A DNA stretch of 64,000 nucleotides from Trichomonas vaginalis G3 (GCF_026262505.1 NC_067203.1:6200001-6264000), one strand, 5' to 3'. Positions 28,660 through 40,244 are shown, counted from the first letter of the stretch. The notes: generated by a model not told the origin, from the letters alone. Made by a program: numbers and translations.

Positions 28660-31600
28660 TTAGAACTTTAACTTACGTTCAAAAGATGACTTCGTTGAAA
28701 TAGTGAAGTCCTTATTTTTGTTGAAGCATGGTTTCGAACCAATGCACAAGTCAAAGGTTATCTCATCACCTTCATAAAGAGATTTGTACAATTCCACGAT
28801 GCTATATTTTTCCCCAACTTTCTCAGGGAAGAACAAACCTTTCTTCTCGTCATAATGTACTTGTATCGCATCTGGGAACATTTGGTTTGCAGTAAGTGCA
28901 ATTACGTCCTGTGTGATTCCCTTCATTCGACAGTGGAAAGCAATTTCCTTGAGGTCATTGGTTAATTCGTCGAGGTAAGTCTTCTTTCCAACGAATATAG
29001 ATCTTTGTGCCTTAGACATATGTCCTGCAGTAATCTCTGCAAAGTCTGAATGAAATTGACCCAGTGCTTTTCCAATGAGTTCTCTGTTATACCTTCTCTT
29101 GTATTCTTCTGCTAACTTATCTAAGTCCTTCTCATACAAGTGTAAACTATCTGTATCCTGATAGAACAACTTCAAGCCCAAATCTTCTGCTGTGAAGAAT
29201 ACTTCATTCATGATTCGTTTGGACATAGAAAGGATTGAAACACCTAATGGACAATAGTTAAAGTGACGAACGATAGGTTTAAATGACTTTACACATGAAA
29301 GTTCGGAATCGGGGATGAACTCTATTGTCTGTATGTCATTATAGTTCTTAATGATATAGTCAGTGAGCTTATTGTCCTTGATGAAACGAATCTTTTTGTC
29401 AATGGGCTTTAATATCGTCTTACCATAGATACTGTTCAAAAGAAGTTTGATGATCTCTTGTATCGGATTACCTTCCTTCTTATACTTAGCACGTAATTCG
29501 AAGAGCTTCTTAACTTCATTCCTTATTGTCATGTCCCTTTTTCCATCATAATAGTATCCATCAATGACTTTGCATGAGATCTCTTGGAACTTGATCAGAT
29601 CTTGAAGCGTAATGTGGTCTACGAACATCTTGCAGCATGTATTGGAACTTCTGGCAACATGTAAGTCAGGGTTGATGTCAGGATTGACGACAATCAATGG
29701 GAATGCTGAGTTCTTACCGATCGACAAGATCTCGATCTGACAGTAAAATCCTGAGATGAACTTTTCCTTTGTTGGTTCAGCTTGGTCATCATCAAAGAGA
29801 TGCTCCAACAAGTATTCACTGCTCTTCATCTCTTCTGTCATAACTTTTGGAATTCCTTCTAAACAGTAAAGTCTAGCAATTGCTGATGGATACAATGATA
29901 CAGCATCGAAGTCAGTGATGAGTTCTCCTTCATTGTATTGCTTCTTGTTCTCAGCTAGCATGCATCTTCCTCCTTGAATACACTTGGAAATATATTCACG
30001 AGGTTTTCCTGCAAGATCAAAGAGATTACCGTTCTTCCAATATACTCTCTTCTCAAAGAGTTTGTTTGAGATAGAACTTATTGAAACATAATCATAAGCA
30101 TCTATTTCAAACTCAGTCATGAGGTCATTGCGGAACTTAAGAAAGCCATCTCGTAAAATGCGTACATCTTGACCGCAATAGAATGACGAATAAACTTCCA
30201 TGTCAAAGTGTTCATCATCAATCTTGCAATCTTCAATCTTCTCAATGTTCTCATTAAAAGCTTCAATATCTTTGACATGATTCATGGCATCATCGATGTT
30301 ACCAACTTTAGTTGTATTAACTAACTCTTCCGTGTAGTAATTATATGGGAAAACTTCTTTTTCACCACTAGTGAGGTGAAACATTTCAGGGAATCTTTCC
30401 AACTTAGTTGAGATGATTGCATAAGAGTCTTTGAAGCAGAGAAGTTTTCCTTTGTACTTTCCTTGTATCTGCATCGTTTGTGAACCTTTGATGATTGGAG
30501 TTCCTGTAATCTCTTCTAACTGAGACATGAGAAAAGTGACATCGTACGATAAGTTGTGGAAATAAACTAAACTCTTATCTGGTAAAGCTTCGAGGAATTT
30601 TGACGCACAGTCACTTCCCCAAATTGATGTATAACCATCATCGTCATCTTCCATGATCCAATTGTTTACGGGTTTTGTGAATGTTTCCATCAGTTGATGC
30701 TTCGAAGTCAGCAAAGAAAACATGTTCTCTTGGGAACTTCATGTCTTTCTTCGTCTCTGAACTCCAATCTTTCTTCATCCTTGCGCAATAACGCTCATTG
30801 TATGTGAGGTCAATCATTTCTTCAAGGTTCTCATTATACATCGTTGTGAAGTATGTGCAAAGTTCTCCTGTTCTAATTGGTTCGAAATAATTGTTAGCAA
30901 ACAAGAGTTCAATGACTTTTGCAAGTGGTGTAACTAACTTTGAGTTAATTGCATACCTTGTTTCATATCTTCTGTTAACTAACATCTTCTTCTCTAAAGT
31001 CCAATCCTTGCACAACTTACAAACATCTTCATAGTTCTTGATGAACATTGAACTTATTGGAAGCTTTTCGTTCAACATGTAGTGGTCATACATTAATAAA
31101 AGTTCTACTGTCATCTTTGGTTCTTCATCTGGTTCATAAGTATATGAATGATTTGAATACTTCTCGTTGTATTTGATGACATGGAACCTTATTCCTGTTT
31201 CTTTGGCAATAACCTTAATCTTTGACATTGGAAAATCTTTGACACGAATGATTTCCCTCATATGATTAATTGTTGCTTCGTCAACACCAGCTTGAATACA
31301 AGCGTAGATGAAACATGAATCTTTCATCATCTTCTTTGCTGTCTCTGCATTAAGTTCGTTGAAGATCTGATACCTCTCTAAGTTAATAGGTAATTTGCAT
31401 GTCCATGTCCAAAGCTGACCATTACGTGACCTGTTTCTCTTCTTTGAATGGTTTTGTTTGATGATCTTGAGTGCGATCTTTTCTTGACCTGCTGCTCTCA
31501 TCGTATCTAACATAACTTGTTCTTCAGCTGTGAGTTTATATGGTGTGTACGTTCCTTTTCTCAAAGCAGAAGCATCAACATCTGAATAAGCTGTATAGTC

Positions 31601-32266
31601 AAAGATCTCGATCTTCCTTAACGAAGGAATACTACAAAGGAAGAAGTCATAGTTTGATTCAAGGACTTTAGATGCTAATTCTTGTACTTCTGCTATTGGA
31701 GCTTCATTAAGTAACTGATGAACTAATGATCCCATTGTATTGATGTTCAAATGACGCAAAATGTTTCTCTTCTCATCAAAGTCGTAATAGAATGTCCACT
31801 TCTGTTTGAAAAGGTCTATCTGTCCAATGAACTTTGCCATAACTCTTGGAAACATCTTGTTGAAGTAATCTTTTCCTCTTGGACTGTATTGGTCAATGTT
31901 AAACATAATGAATCTTTCTCCTGCTTTAGTTATTGGGTCTAACCATTTCTCATCAGGAAGTTTTTGACCATTAATGTTCTTAACAACGTAAAAGGCATTC
32001 TGTATTTCTTTGTATGCTAATTCGCTCTCATCAATCTTTGGTGGAGGGTCTGAGTATATTGGTTGCATCTCCATTAACGCTCTATTATGAGATCTCTGAT
32101 CGTGATCTAAAGCAACTGGGGAATTTGAAGCTGGAACATTCATGATACCATTGTAGTCATCATAGAAGCTCTTAGCATTCTTGAAAATATCTCTACACTT
32201 CCTGTATCCTTGATTCTTAATTGCCAGAGCTAATTTATTGGTAATGTCTTTAGCTTTCTTAGGCAT
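28660..32266 (-). pseudogene. Maverick protein-primed family B DNA polymerase (POLB) region
   Basis: POLB replicates the element by protein priming. Visible parts are an exonuclease block with FFADFEAS and YFHNLSYDV, then the polymerase palm motifs DFDAVSLYPSAI (motif A), KLLLNSIYGKT (motif B) and YQDTDSLH (motif C), in the usual order. The long N-terminal region has no recognised domain; in Polintons this zone precedes the exonuclease. The gene is broken, with about one break. This is the firmest marker of the element. Confidence 0.9.
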
Positions 32267-32380
32267 TTTGATCCAAACATATCAAGCATACCTTTCTTAT
32301 CTTCTGGTGAAAGGTTATTAACTAATCCTTTATACTGCAGACATTTTTATAACCGATAAAAAAATATACGTTATTTTTTT

Positions 32381-33223
32381 TTAATCGTCATCGTAATCAT
32401 AATCGTACGAAGATTCTGTATCATCATCACTGACATCATTGGTTTCTCTAACTTCTGGCTTATCTGGTTTAATCTCTATCACCATAAACATTGGTGACAA
32501 TAATCGAACAGGCTGATCTTGGAAGTCAACTAAGGTAAACGTAACATTAGTTAGTTCCCATGGAAATGCATCTATCCATGGTGAGGATTCCTTACATATA
32601 AGTGGTTTACCAGATATCCAGAACTCATTGATGTTATAACATGTAGATCTGTACATGATCTTTCTTCGATCATCAACTTGGTCAATATTATTGAACCCAG
32701 AGATGACAGACATTGATGAACGAAGGTATAACTGATACCCGAAGTTGAGCATAGGTGGTTTTGGCATTTGTAGATAATAATTATGTACAATAGGTAGTTC
32801 TATTCCATATGCACCTAAAATAAGATTTGCTCTATGTGAAGCATCTTTTAAATAGACTTTATGTCCTTTGTCCTGTGACGTAAATATAAGTTGATTCGTA
32901 GCACTCAGTGAAACTGTTACATTATGTTGACCTTTTTTCTTGTTATAATAATCAAACTGTTTTGTTACAATCTCTTGTAGTTTTGATACAATAGTATCCA
33001 TATCAAATGAAAGAGCTGACTTAAATGTACACACCTTTTCTTCTCCATCTTCGTCTAACTGTAAGACAAAATAATCTGTTTCGTCACAAACAATAAAGTT
33101 CGCCATAGTACTGACACTTTTTACTCTCATCTTTATCTTACTTGGATGCCCCATGTTAGGATCTGCTTGAAACTGTATTGTCCCGTAGTTATTAGGATCA
33201 GTCGATTGTAGATAATACATCAT
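32381..33223 (-). CDS. Maverick minor capsid (penton-like) candidate
   Basis: A 280-residue beta-rich protein: VTVSLSATNQLIFTSQ, RANLILGAYGIELP and a strand pair near the end, LTNVTFTLVDFQDQPVRLL, followed by an acidic tail (SSYDYDYDDD). The closing pattern of LxVxLxDxxG-V then beta is common in Polinton minor capsid proteins, but the similarity is only by eye. The frame is whole. The next gene lies only about 20 bases away in the opposite direction, so the pair share a very short promoter space. Confidence 0.5.
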   Translation of the reverse strand: MMYYLQSTDPNNYGTIQFQADPNMGHPSKIKMRVKSVSTMANFIVCDETDYFVLQLDEDGEEKVCTFKSALSFDMDTIVSKLQEIVTKQFDYYNKKKGQHNVTVSLSATNQLIFTSQDKGHKVYLKDASHRANLILGAYGIELPIVHNYYLQMPKPPMLNFGYQLYLRSSMSVISGFNNIDQVDDRRKIMYRSTCYNINEFWISGKPLICKESSPWIDAFPWELTNVTFTLVDFQDQPVRLLSPMFMVIEIKPDKPEVRETNDVSDDDTESSYDYDYDDD

Positions 33224-33242
33224 TTTTATATGTAGTAAAAGA

Positions 33243-35911
33243 ATGAGTGTTGTTCCATATGCATATGAATGTTATAAGTCTAGCGTACTTCAATATAAAG
33301 AATATACTCTCAGAATTACTGATAATGCTTTAGTCATACATAAAGAAGGTGCTGATGAAGACATTACCATCGGTCCTGGTATATTACCTATCGAGCAACC
33401 AGATGGTACAATTGTTGAAACAGACTTAAATCAATACCTTCAAGCGTTACAGAATCGTGTGACAAAAGTAGAGAATAATTACTTAGATGCTCCATTCTTC
33501 ACAACTGATAGAGATTATATGTTTTCATGTATGGCGAGTAATGGTTTGCAAGAAACTCGTGAGGTAAATATTAATGAAGCATTAGAGACTATAATATATC
33601 ATGTTAAACGGTTATTATCGATTGACCATGGAGTTCATTTTGACCCAAGGTCTACACTGTTCAATATACCAATGATTGAAAACAGTCAATTAACATTTAA
33701 AGAAGATACATTGTATAATGCTTTAAACGCAGCATTTGCTTATATATTAGGTCATGAACAAGTACAAAATAGTGGTATTGCAATATACTTAGATAAAGTT
33801 ATGTTAAAGAAACCATTGACATTCACAGAAGATGGTCCAAAAGCAACTGGTATTGTTGGTGATGGAACATTATTGACGAAAGAATACTTAGCAAGTCATG
33901 TCGGAGAATTTTTCTCCACTAATGATAGCATCAGTACAACACCAGAAGTTATTTTATTGAAGAAACCAATCACATTTGATGTTAAAGGAAAGACAAAAGC
34001 AACTGGTATAGCTGGCGATGGAGTTCTTCTGACTAAGGAATACTTGAAGAAAAATATCAATGACTTCGTTGAAATTGTCAAAGATAAAGAATCTGGTCTT
34101 AAGTTCAACCCTTTATCATTCATCTTTGCCATAGCAAACGCCGGTGCTACTGCAGCCTCATGGATATCACTCCAGAGTCAAATAAATGCTCTTTGGGCTT
34201 TTGTTGAAAGTCAAGAAGGTATAGATACTGTTCTTGACACTCTGGGTAATCTTGGTCCAAATCATAAAGGAGGTTTTGTGGATGGAATAAAAAATTTAGT
34301 TGAAAAGACTAAAACAAGTTTCCAGAAGATAACTCATATAGAAAGATTCAGAAATGAAGGTTATATGGAACTTGAGAGTTTTGATGTGACTGGACCTTTG
34401 GAACCAATTCCAATGCCACGTGATGCTAATGATGAAGAAGAGAAAGATCCTGGACCAAAAACAATCATTTCTACGTTAAGTACTTTGTACCCTGATTTTG
34501 TGACCTTAGTGAAAGTTGCTAATACATCAAGAAAGAACAATAATATTAATATGTCTGGTACTGATGACCTTACTGATTATCTTTATCTCATTCTTGCTGA
34601 ATTAGCGAAGAAAGTTGAGGAGAACAAAAATAATGGAGGAAGAACTGCACTTAAGATTGCAGACAAAGCTGACAAAAGTTATGTTGACGAAGAGATACGT
34701 AAAGTTGCATCTAAAGAATATACTTTATCACAGTCTGTCATACTTAAGACAATCAAAGGTCCAGAGAAAGATATGTACCCAGGTGATGGTACAACAGTTA
34801 AAGTTAATGAAAGAGTTTCATTCCCATCTGGTATTGATGCAAAAGAAGTATATATTAATGGTGAAAACATCAATACAACATTGATTCCTTTGAAAAATAA
34901 TGAGTTCACTGAACCTTTGACAGTTAAATCAATTCGTTCAAGAGAAGACAAACCTGTTATAATCAATAAAATAGGAGCTGATAATGACCAACCAGTTCAA
35001 ATCAAGAAAATAAGAGCTGATGACATTATCTTGAACTATACTTTAGGCTCAAGTGCACTTTAGAGAATCCAAGCACTAGTGTAAGAGATACACTTAATAG
35101 TTTAGATAGTAAATGTACGAACATTGAAGGTCATGTCAGAAACTTTGAAACACATGAGCTACCAACAATGTTAGATAAGAAAGCTGACAAAACTTATGTG
35201 GATGCAGAACTAACAAAGAAATTTTGGAAACCAGATAAAATGACATTTACAACAGAAATTATAAATGGTGAACCAGCAACTCCATTTGAATTTGTTAGAG
35301 GTCTTCAACCAGATACTTTTGAATTTTTCTTGGATAATTCTATTGAACTAACATTACATTATAAAAGTGGAACAAATGCAACATTTCATCCGGGAGATAC
35401 ATTCCAAATGGTATTTAATGACATAAGTTCTTTAGAATATGTTTATAGAGCTATGAGCATATATGATTTAATATATCCTATAGGAGCTGTTTATACGTCT
35501 ATGAATCCAATAAATCCAAACACTTTATTTGGTGGTAGATGGTATGAAATAGTTGACAGTTTTCCATTCTACACTAATACGCAGTCAATGAAGATGGGAG
35601 GTTCAAAGAAAATAGGTATTGAAAACCTTCCTTCACATATGCATAGGTTCAGTGGAAGAACATCTGTGGAAGGAAACCATTCACATTCAATGACAAAAAG
35701 AGGTTATACAAATCTTGCAGCAGGTTCGGATAGACAGGGAATGCATAGATATGATATTTCAAGTGACCCAGTAGATTCAAGCACAGGTATTTTCTGTGGA
35801 ACTGCAGGAAATCATACACATGTTGTAGCTGGCATTACAGACCCAGCAGGTAATGGAAAAGATTATATGCCTCCTTATATAACAATGCACGCTTGGATAC
35901 GAGTTGGTTAA
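33243..35911 (+). pseudogene. Phage-like fibre with collar-type tip (Maverick 1), broken
   Basis: The N-terminal and middle parts carry repeated beta/coil text, including the paired blocks KATGIVGDGTLLTKEYL and KATGIAGDGVLLTKEYL and repeated KADKSYVDEEI/KADKTYVDAEL trimeric-fibre text. The C-terminal part reads like a tail-collar domain: YPIGAVYTSMNPINPNTLFG, LPSHMHRFSG, GNHSHSMT, GNHTHVV and PPYITMHAWIRVG. This His-rich, GG-W-H layout is typical of bacteriophage tail fibres and receptor-binding tips. A related gene lies in Maverick 2 (56146-57875). It suggests the particle had a host-attachment fibre (inference). About one break is present. Confidence 0.75.
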
Positions 35912-36081
35912 CTCAAGATCACGATCACAAACTGTTTCTCAGTATGAATGAGTAGCTCTATTTTTACATCATTACTGAAGTATTTCTTTTCTTCATCAAT
36001 GACAGAAAGAATGTTTTCATCATCTTTTAAAGATCTTACCAAAGTTAGATCTTCATCAGAAAATCTCAAAGAAAGACTCAT
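35908..36081 (-). CDS. Small Maverick protein, 57 residues
   Basis: A short open frame from the ATG at 36081: MSLSLRFSDEDLTLVRSLKD, then ENILSVIDEEKKYFSNDVKI and a beta-like end (FVIVILS). Its stop overlaps the stop of the fibre gene by four bases in convergent fashion, the tight packing expected of a compact viral-type genome. No family recognised. Confidence 0.5.
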   Translation of the reverse strand: MSLSLRFSDEDLTLVRSLKDDENILSVIDEEKKYFSNDVKIELLIHTEKQFVIVILS

Positions 36082-36145
36082 TTATGCACTAATAAAAATA
36101 TAGCTAATTATTTTTTTATCTGAACTTTTTATCGGGTATATAAAG

Positions 36146-36589
36146 ATGTCTGAACATCATATAAAGTTCTTTAAGATCCAACAGTTTGTAGATGAAGTGA
36201 AGAAGCAAAATAAAACAGCAAAGAGACTACTTATATGCTTACCACAAACATTATGTCAAGGAAAGTATGGTTATAGTGCAAGTCCGATCATGATCTTTGT
36301 CGATAAGCAGAAATACACAAATGAAGGTTTAGCTAATTTACTCAAGTTTGAAAAGATAGCTATAAACATTCCTGACCATTTCTCAGCGAGAATAAACCTT
36401 GACAAGACTAAAAGTTATTGTTTATATGTAGATCTCACGAAATCAACAAAGAGTAAAGACAAAGAATATAACCCAGTTGAACTTAAGACAATGGGTAAGA
36501 ACTTACTCAAAGCTGCTATCAAACCTGTCGAAGAGATCGACATTGAGGATGAAGCAGAAGAAATAGATGTAGATCCTGATGCATTATAA
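36146..36589 (+). CDS. Maverick hypothetical protein, 147 residues, acidic C-terminus
   Basis: MSEHHIKFFKIQQFVDEVKK, then alternating beta/alpha text (RLLICLPQTLCQGKYGYSAS, YCLYVDLTKSTKSKDKEYNP) and an acidic end (EEIDIEDEAEEIDVDPDAL). TATAAAG lies directly before the ATG. No recognised family; it might be a single-strand-binding or regulatory protein, but there is no direct support. Confidence 0.55.
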   Translation: MSEHHIKFFKIQQFVDEVKKQNKTAKRLLICLPQTLCQGKYGYSASPIMIFVDKQKYTNEGLANLLKFEKIAINIPDHFSARINLDKTKSYCLYVDLTKSTKSKDKEYNPVELKTMGKNLLKAAIKPVEEIDIEDEAEEIDVDPDAL

Positions 36590-36599
36590 ACGATAAAGT

Positions 36600-36902
36600 T
36601 TATTTTTGGAGGAAGATGGTGTCAGACCCTTTAATCTGGTATGCTTGTTCTAGGTAATTGCAGAAACCTAGAAAGATTGGTATTGGTCTGAGTTTCATAT
36701 CTGTTCTCTCATCTCTCCATTGAAGCAAGTAAATTTTCATGAAGAGTTCGTCTGGATTCTCAGGTTTTGGTACACACTGATCGAAGATCTGTATGACCTC
36801 TTCATGACCGTACTCCCTATGGTCAGACATGAGTGTTAAGAAGAACTTTTGCATCTTCGGACCAGGTTTAGCATCTATGCAACGAGTGGGTCTCATTGAC
36901 AT
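36600..36902 (-). CDS. Maverick hypothetical protein, 100 residues
   Basis: The ATG at 36902 gives MSMRPTRCIDAKPGPKMQKF with helices after it (DHREYGHEEVIQIFDQCVPK, LRPIPIFLGFCNYLEQAYQI). No family. Its start lies six bases from the Inr of the divergent next gene, so their promoters overlap. Confidence 0.5.
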   Translation of the reverse strand: MSMRPTRCIDAKPGPKMQKFFLTLMSDHREYGHEEVIQIFDQCVPKPENPDELFMKIYLLQWRDERTDMKLRPIPIFLGFCNYLEQAYQIKGSDTIFLQK

Positions 36903-36907
36903 TTTTG

Positions 36908-36915
36908 TCACTTTT
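36908..36915 (+). promoter_or_regulatory. Host-type Inr inside Maverick 1
   Basis: TCACTTTT lies 10 bases before the ATG at 36926, the exact arrangement of host Inr promoters. It suggests that element genes are started by the host's IBD-type machinery. Confidence 0.5.
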
Positions 36916-36925
36916 ATTTGGTCGA

Positions 36926-37132
36926 ATGGAAGGATTCGAGTTCATGCCACTTGACAGCAAAGAAGGTGCAGAAGAGGTTGTTGTTGCTGCATTCTATGCG
37001 AGCTCACACGTTGACGCATTCCGAACTTACCAGGATGACCTCGAAAAAGAAGGTCGAAAGCTTGGAAAGATCCAAATGTTGCTTGAGTTCTTCCGTGGAA
37101 ACCTTGCACAGAAGTATGAGAAGAAAGAATAA
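36926..37132 (+). CDS. Maverick small helical protein, 68 residues
   Basis: From the ATG after the Inr: MEGFEFMPLDSKEGAEEVVV, then helix HVDAFRTYQDDLEKEGRKLG and LLEFFRGNLAQKYEKKE. The region has unusually high GC for this element. No family. I chose this ATG because the frame upstream lacks one and the Inr sits just before it. Confidence 0.5.
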   Translation: MEGFEFMPLDSKEGAEEVVVAAFYASSHVDAFRTYQDDLEKEGRKLGKIQMLLEFFRGNLAQKYEKKE

Positions 37133-37189
37133 ACAACTAATTATTACTGAGCTTAGCTCATAAATGTAAGTTTTTACTCTGATCAGATC

Positions 37190-37696
37190 TTAGATCTCGT
37201 CGGGACAAGCGGAAAGGATAAAGTCCATGAGCTGGACTTTTGTCTTAGTGAGCGGTACTGCGGTCATGAGTAGTTCGCGCTTGTTTGAGCCACTTGGAAC
37301 GCGACCCTTCCAATTCCTCATAGATCTCAAGGCAGAGATCGTGAAGAACTCAAGGACAAAGAGTCTTTGAGACTTGGTAAGGAATCCCTCATCATCTCTT
37401 TCATCCTGGAGGGTCTTTGTGGATGCAGTGGACTTGATCTCGTCTTCCTCGATCGGATCATTCTCATAATCTTCATCACCCTTCTTCCTAAACGTCATCT
37501 GCTCTCTCTTGTAGTCGTTCCTGAGAGCATTGAGTCCAGCTTCAAGATCTTGTGAGTTCTTTGCAGGTTTATTGAAAGTTTTCTTTTCCTGCATTTGCTG
37601 TATAAGCTGGGTTTGCTGTTGCATCATCTGCATCATCATTGCCATCATATCTAGTGTTGGTGATGCTGGAGCTGGTGTTGTACCATCTTGGGACAT
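37190..37696 (-). CDS. Maverick hypothetical protein with Met/Gln-rich coiled segment, 168 residues
   Basis: The ATG at 37696 opens MSQDGTTPAPASPTLDMMAM, followed by a Met/Gln-rich helix (MMQQQTQLIQQMQEKK), a charged linker and a C-terminal helical domain (LFVLEFFTISALRSMRNWKG, VQLMDFILSACPDEI). The open frame continues upstream through the repeat array as FCKAV repeats, but that is an artefact of the 15-bp period and lacks an ATG. No family known. Confidence 0.5.
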   Translation of the reverse strand: MSQDGTTPAPASPTLDMMAMMMQMMQQQTQLIQQMQEKKTFNKPAKNSQDLEAGLNALRNDYKREQMTFRKKGDEDYENDPIEEDEIKSTASTKTLQDERDDEGFLTKSQRLFVLEFFTISALRSMRNWKGRVPSGSNKRELLMTAVPLTKTKVQLMDFILSACPDEI

Positions 37697-37713
37697 TCGG
37701 TCGTCGGTTATGT

Positions 37714-38125
37714 CTTTACAAAAGACTGCTTTACAAAAGACAGCTTTACAAAAGACAGCTTTACAAAAGACTGCTTTACAAAAGACAGCTTTACAAAAGA
37801 CAGCTTTACAAAAGACAGCTTTACAAAAGACAGCTTTACAAAAGACAGCTTTACAAAAGACAGCTTTACAAAAGACTGCTTTACAAAAGCATTTTCTCAC
37901 AAAATTGAATACTTTTGCTTTACAAAAGACGTCTTGACAAAAGATTGCTTTACAAAAGTCTGCTTTACAAAAGACGTCTTGACAAAAGATTGCTTTACAA
38001 AAGTCTGCTTTACAAAAGTCTGCTTTACAAAAGACGTCTTGACAAAAGATTGCTTTACAAAAGTCTGCTTTACAAAAGTCTGCTTTACAAAAGACAGCTT
38101 TACAAAAGATTGCTTTACAAAAGCC
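37714..38125. repeat. 15-bp tandem array in the divergent intergenic space (about 26 ACAAAAG copies)
   Basis: ACAAAAG occurs about 26 times at 15-base pitch. The left part uses GCTTTACAAAAGACA, the right part mixes TTACAAAAGTCTGC, TGACAAAAGATTGC and TTACAAAAGACGTC in ordered sets of four. One non-repeat spacer (37890-37917) reads TTTTCTCACAAAATTGAA and is matched in the array of Maverick 2. The array sits between two divergently transcribed genes. Because the unit is a multiple of 3, five of six frames stay open and mimic a coding repeat; it is better seen as an iteron-like or enhancer-like DNA array. Confidence 0.85.
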
Positions 38126-38524
38126 ATGACTGATCTTCATCCAATTTGTTTAATCGAACTTAATGAAGTAATTTCTGCATATCTCCTGCATGTATTTGGA
38201 AACGAGAGGATAAGACAACTCACCAAGGTTTCCAGACGCCAGATCCAAAGACTTGAATCAACTGCAGGAGTAATCCTAAGCTTTGAAGAAGGATTAACCA
38301 ATAAGAAAGATGTCATTGACTCCAAGCGTGAAAGCCTTGCTGCTTTCTTACGCAAACACCCATGGGTCGATGTTGATCTCCAAACTCCTTACCAAGGACT
38401 CGTTGAAACCTTCACGACCTACAGACAGCTCCTTGACAGACCTGAGCAGAACCTTCTGGTCGAACGTGATGGCACATTAAGCCCTACAGACGAGTCAATC
38501 CAGAGAGAAGAAGCTCAAGAGTAA
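38126..38524 (+). CDS. Maverick hypothetical protein, 132 residues
   Basis: Starts directly at the array's end: MTDLHPICLIELNEVISAYL, then a helical domain (NERIRQLTKVSRRQIQRLES) and RQLLDRPEQNLLVERDGTLS near the end. The Arg-rich helix could bind DNA, which would fit a protein acting on the adjacent array, but this is conjecture. No family. Confidence 0.5.
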   Translation: MTDLHPICLIELNEVISAYLLHVFGNERIRQLTKVSRRQIQRLESTAGVILSFEEGLTNKKDVIDSKRESLAAFLRKHPWVDVDLQTPYQGLVETFTTYRQLLDRPEQNLLVERDGTLSPTDESIQREEAQE

Positions 38525-38560
38525 AAATCTGACATTTATACTTTACATGACATTTTTTTC

Positions 38561-39136
38561 ATGAGTGTTCACGTTAAGATCAATGATGAAAACATGACTT
38601 CATGGGAAGATATCATTGATGACATAGAGAATGACCTTGATGAAAACATGATGGGAGCTCAAACGTCAGTTAAGGTCAAACTTGGTGAAGTTCAAGAAAA
38701 GATCTCCGAGATCAATGCAAAAATATCTGCTCTTACAGAGGTTGACGTTTATTACAGAAGCTTGGAGAGAACTTTAAGCAAACTTGAACGTCAGAACCAA
38801 AGTCTCATAGTTGTGCTCCAGAAACTCAGTCTCATGCGTAAAGCATATAATGACTACCTACATGTAAGAGACTTACCTTCTTATTCTACTCCAGATCTCG
38901 ACTTTTCCGATATAAGTCCAATCCTTATTGATACAACACTTACGATAGCAGGGATGCTTCCTACATATCCAGAATATGATAACTTACCTCAGCTCTTCGA
39001 GTATCTCAAGAAAAAGTTCATGATCTTATTATGCGAGACCATGAAAAGACGTCAAAATACCAGAACAGAACGAGAACAGAGCTTACTAATAGACTTATTA
39101 TATAATACTAAAGAAATAAAGGAGTTTTTATTCTAA
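38561..39136 (+). CDS. Maverick coiled-coil hypothetical protein, 191 residues
   Basis: MSVHVKINDENMTSWEDIID, then a long coiled coil (residues about 40-105: VKLGEVQEKISEINAKISAL, YRSLERTLSKLERQNQSLIV), a loop and two or three helices to the end. The ATG sits in TTTTTTCATG. No family. Its 3' end overlaps the convergent gene at 39128 by nine bases. Confidence 0.55.
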   Translation: MSVHVKINDENMTSWEDIIDDIENDLDENMMGAQTSVKVKLGEVQEKISEINAKISALTEVDVYYRSLERTLSKLERQNQSLIVVLQKLSLMRKAYNDYLHVRDLPSYSTPDLDFSDISPILIDTTLTIAGMLPTYPEYDNLPQLFEYLKKKFMILLCETMKRRQNTRTEREQSLLIDLLYNTKEIKEFLF

Positions 39137-39415
39137 CTTTGGTATTTTTGGGAAGAACTGATCTGGATCATATTTGTCAACCACAGGTTTTGGTATCAAA
39201 AGTCTCTCTGGTTCTTGGACGGCTGGTACTGGAAATGGTTCCTTTGGTTTCCTAGCTTTTGGGAGATCTAAAAATTTTCTTGGTCTCTTTCTTTTGTGTA
39301 AGTGTTGTCCATTTTTATCGACAACGAATGTGAGCTTTCCGTCGTCAAAGATGAATGTCGTCGCTTCTTCAGTTCCCTCATCAACTATTATCTTCTTGAT
39401 CTTTCTCTTCTCCAT
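39128..39415 (-). CDS. Maverick small basic/Pro-rich protein
   Basis: The ATG at 39415 is chosen because a TCACTTTTTC (rc of 39421-39430) lies just upstream, and the longer frame begins before that Inr. The protein opens MEKRKIKKIIVDEGTEEATT with beta strands, then a basic stretch (KRKRPRKFLD) and a Pro-rich end. The basic patch may act in DNA binding or nuclear entry. No family. Confidence 0.5.
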   Translation of the reverse strand: MEKRKIKKIIVDEGTEEATTFIFDDGKLTFVVDKNGQHLHKRKRPRKFLDLPKARKPKEPFPVPAVQEPERLLIPKPVVDKYDPDQFFPKIPKLE

Positions 39416-39436
39416 TAACAGAAAAAGTGACATATA

Positions 39437-40220
39437 TTACTTCATTTTTTTCTGAGTGTTAGGATTAATTAAACCTCTATCTATAACATGCTTTCTCATA
39501 GAAAATTTCTCTCCATATCTTTTTGTCAATATCTCTAAAGTTCTTCTGTATAAGATTTATCACTACTGAAGTAAATAGATGGATAATTAAGGACATCAAA
39601 GGTTTCTACAGTATCTTTAAGAGTCCATTCATCTCCATACTGTATAGAATAAGTATGGAAGTATGGAGGATCACATATAAAGAAAACATTGGGAAGATCT
39701 TTATACTCATTGAAGAGTATTCTCCAATCTTTATGAACAATAGTTAAACCTTCAAGATAGTCATCTATGTTTTCACCAAATAAGTTAGTATATCTGAGGT
39801 ATAACACTTTCTTCATTAATGTTCAAGATCATAGTATTTGTATGCTCCAGAATAGAGAAGACGTGAACATAATGTATCCCAGTCTATGTATGGAGCTTTA
39901 CTTATAACTTCTCTGACGATCTCTTTCTGATCAGTAGGAATTTTCTCATCTGGCTTAACATTTATTCTCTCCTTAAGTTCCTTAAGTATTTCATTCGTGT
40001 CATGAATGTGTTTCAGTCTATCAACGTAGTTATCATAGTCGTTAGCTATGATCGTTGCTTTTGGGAACATAATATGCAACAGATGAGAGATATAGAGAGA
40101 ACCACCAAAGAGGTCAACGAAGACATAATCCCCTTTGATGTCTTTGAGTATGTCGATAAGAGCTTTCCTGATCTTCGACTTATTACCTATGAAAGGTAAA
40201 GGAGGTTTGGTAAAAATCAT
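39437..40220 (-). pseudogene. D12-class N6-adenine DNA methylase of Maverick 1, broken
   Basis: Dam-like text: FTKPPLPFIGNKSKIRKALI, VFVDLFGGSLYISHLLH and FFICDPPYFHTY, i.e. the FIGNK/DLFGG SAM-binding motif followed by the DPPY catalytic motif in the D12 order. It would methylate adenine in the element or host DNA. A related copy is present in Maverick 2 (59530-60319). Roughly two breaks are present. Methylases of this kind are known cargo in mobile DNA elements and viruses of protists. Confidence 0.8.
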
Positions 40221-40244
40221 TTATATGGTAATAAAAATAAGTGT

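Noticed and set aside
37690-38140. FTKDS/FCKAV repeat protein read through the 15-bp array
   Set aside because: A 15-base period keeps most frames open on both strands; no ATG starts the minus version and flanking genes have their own starts, so the array is treated as non-coding.
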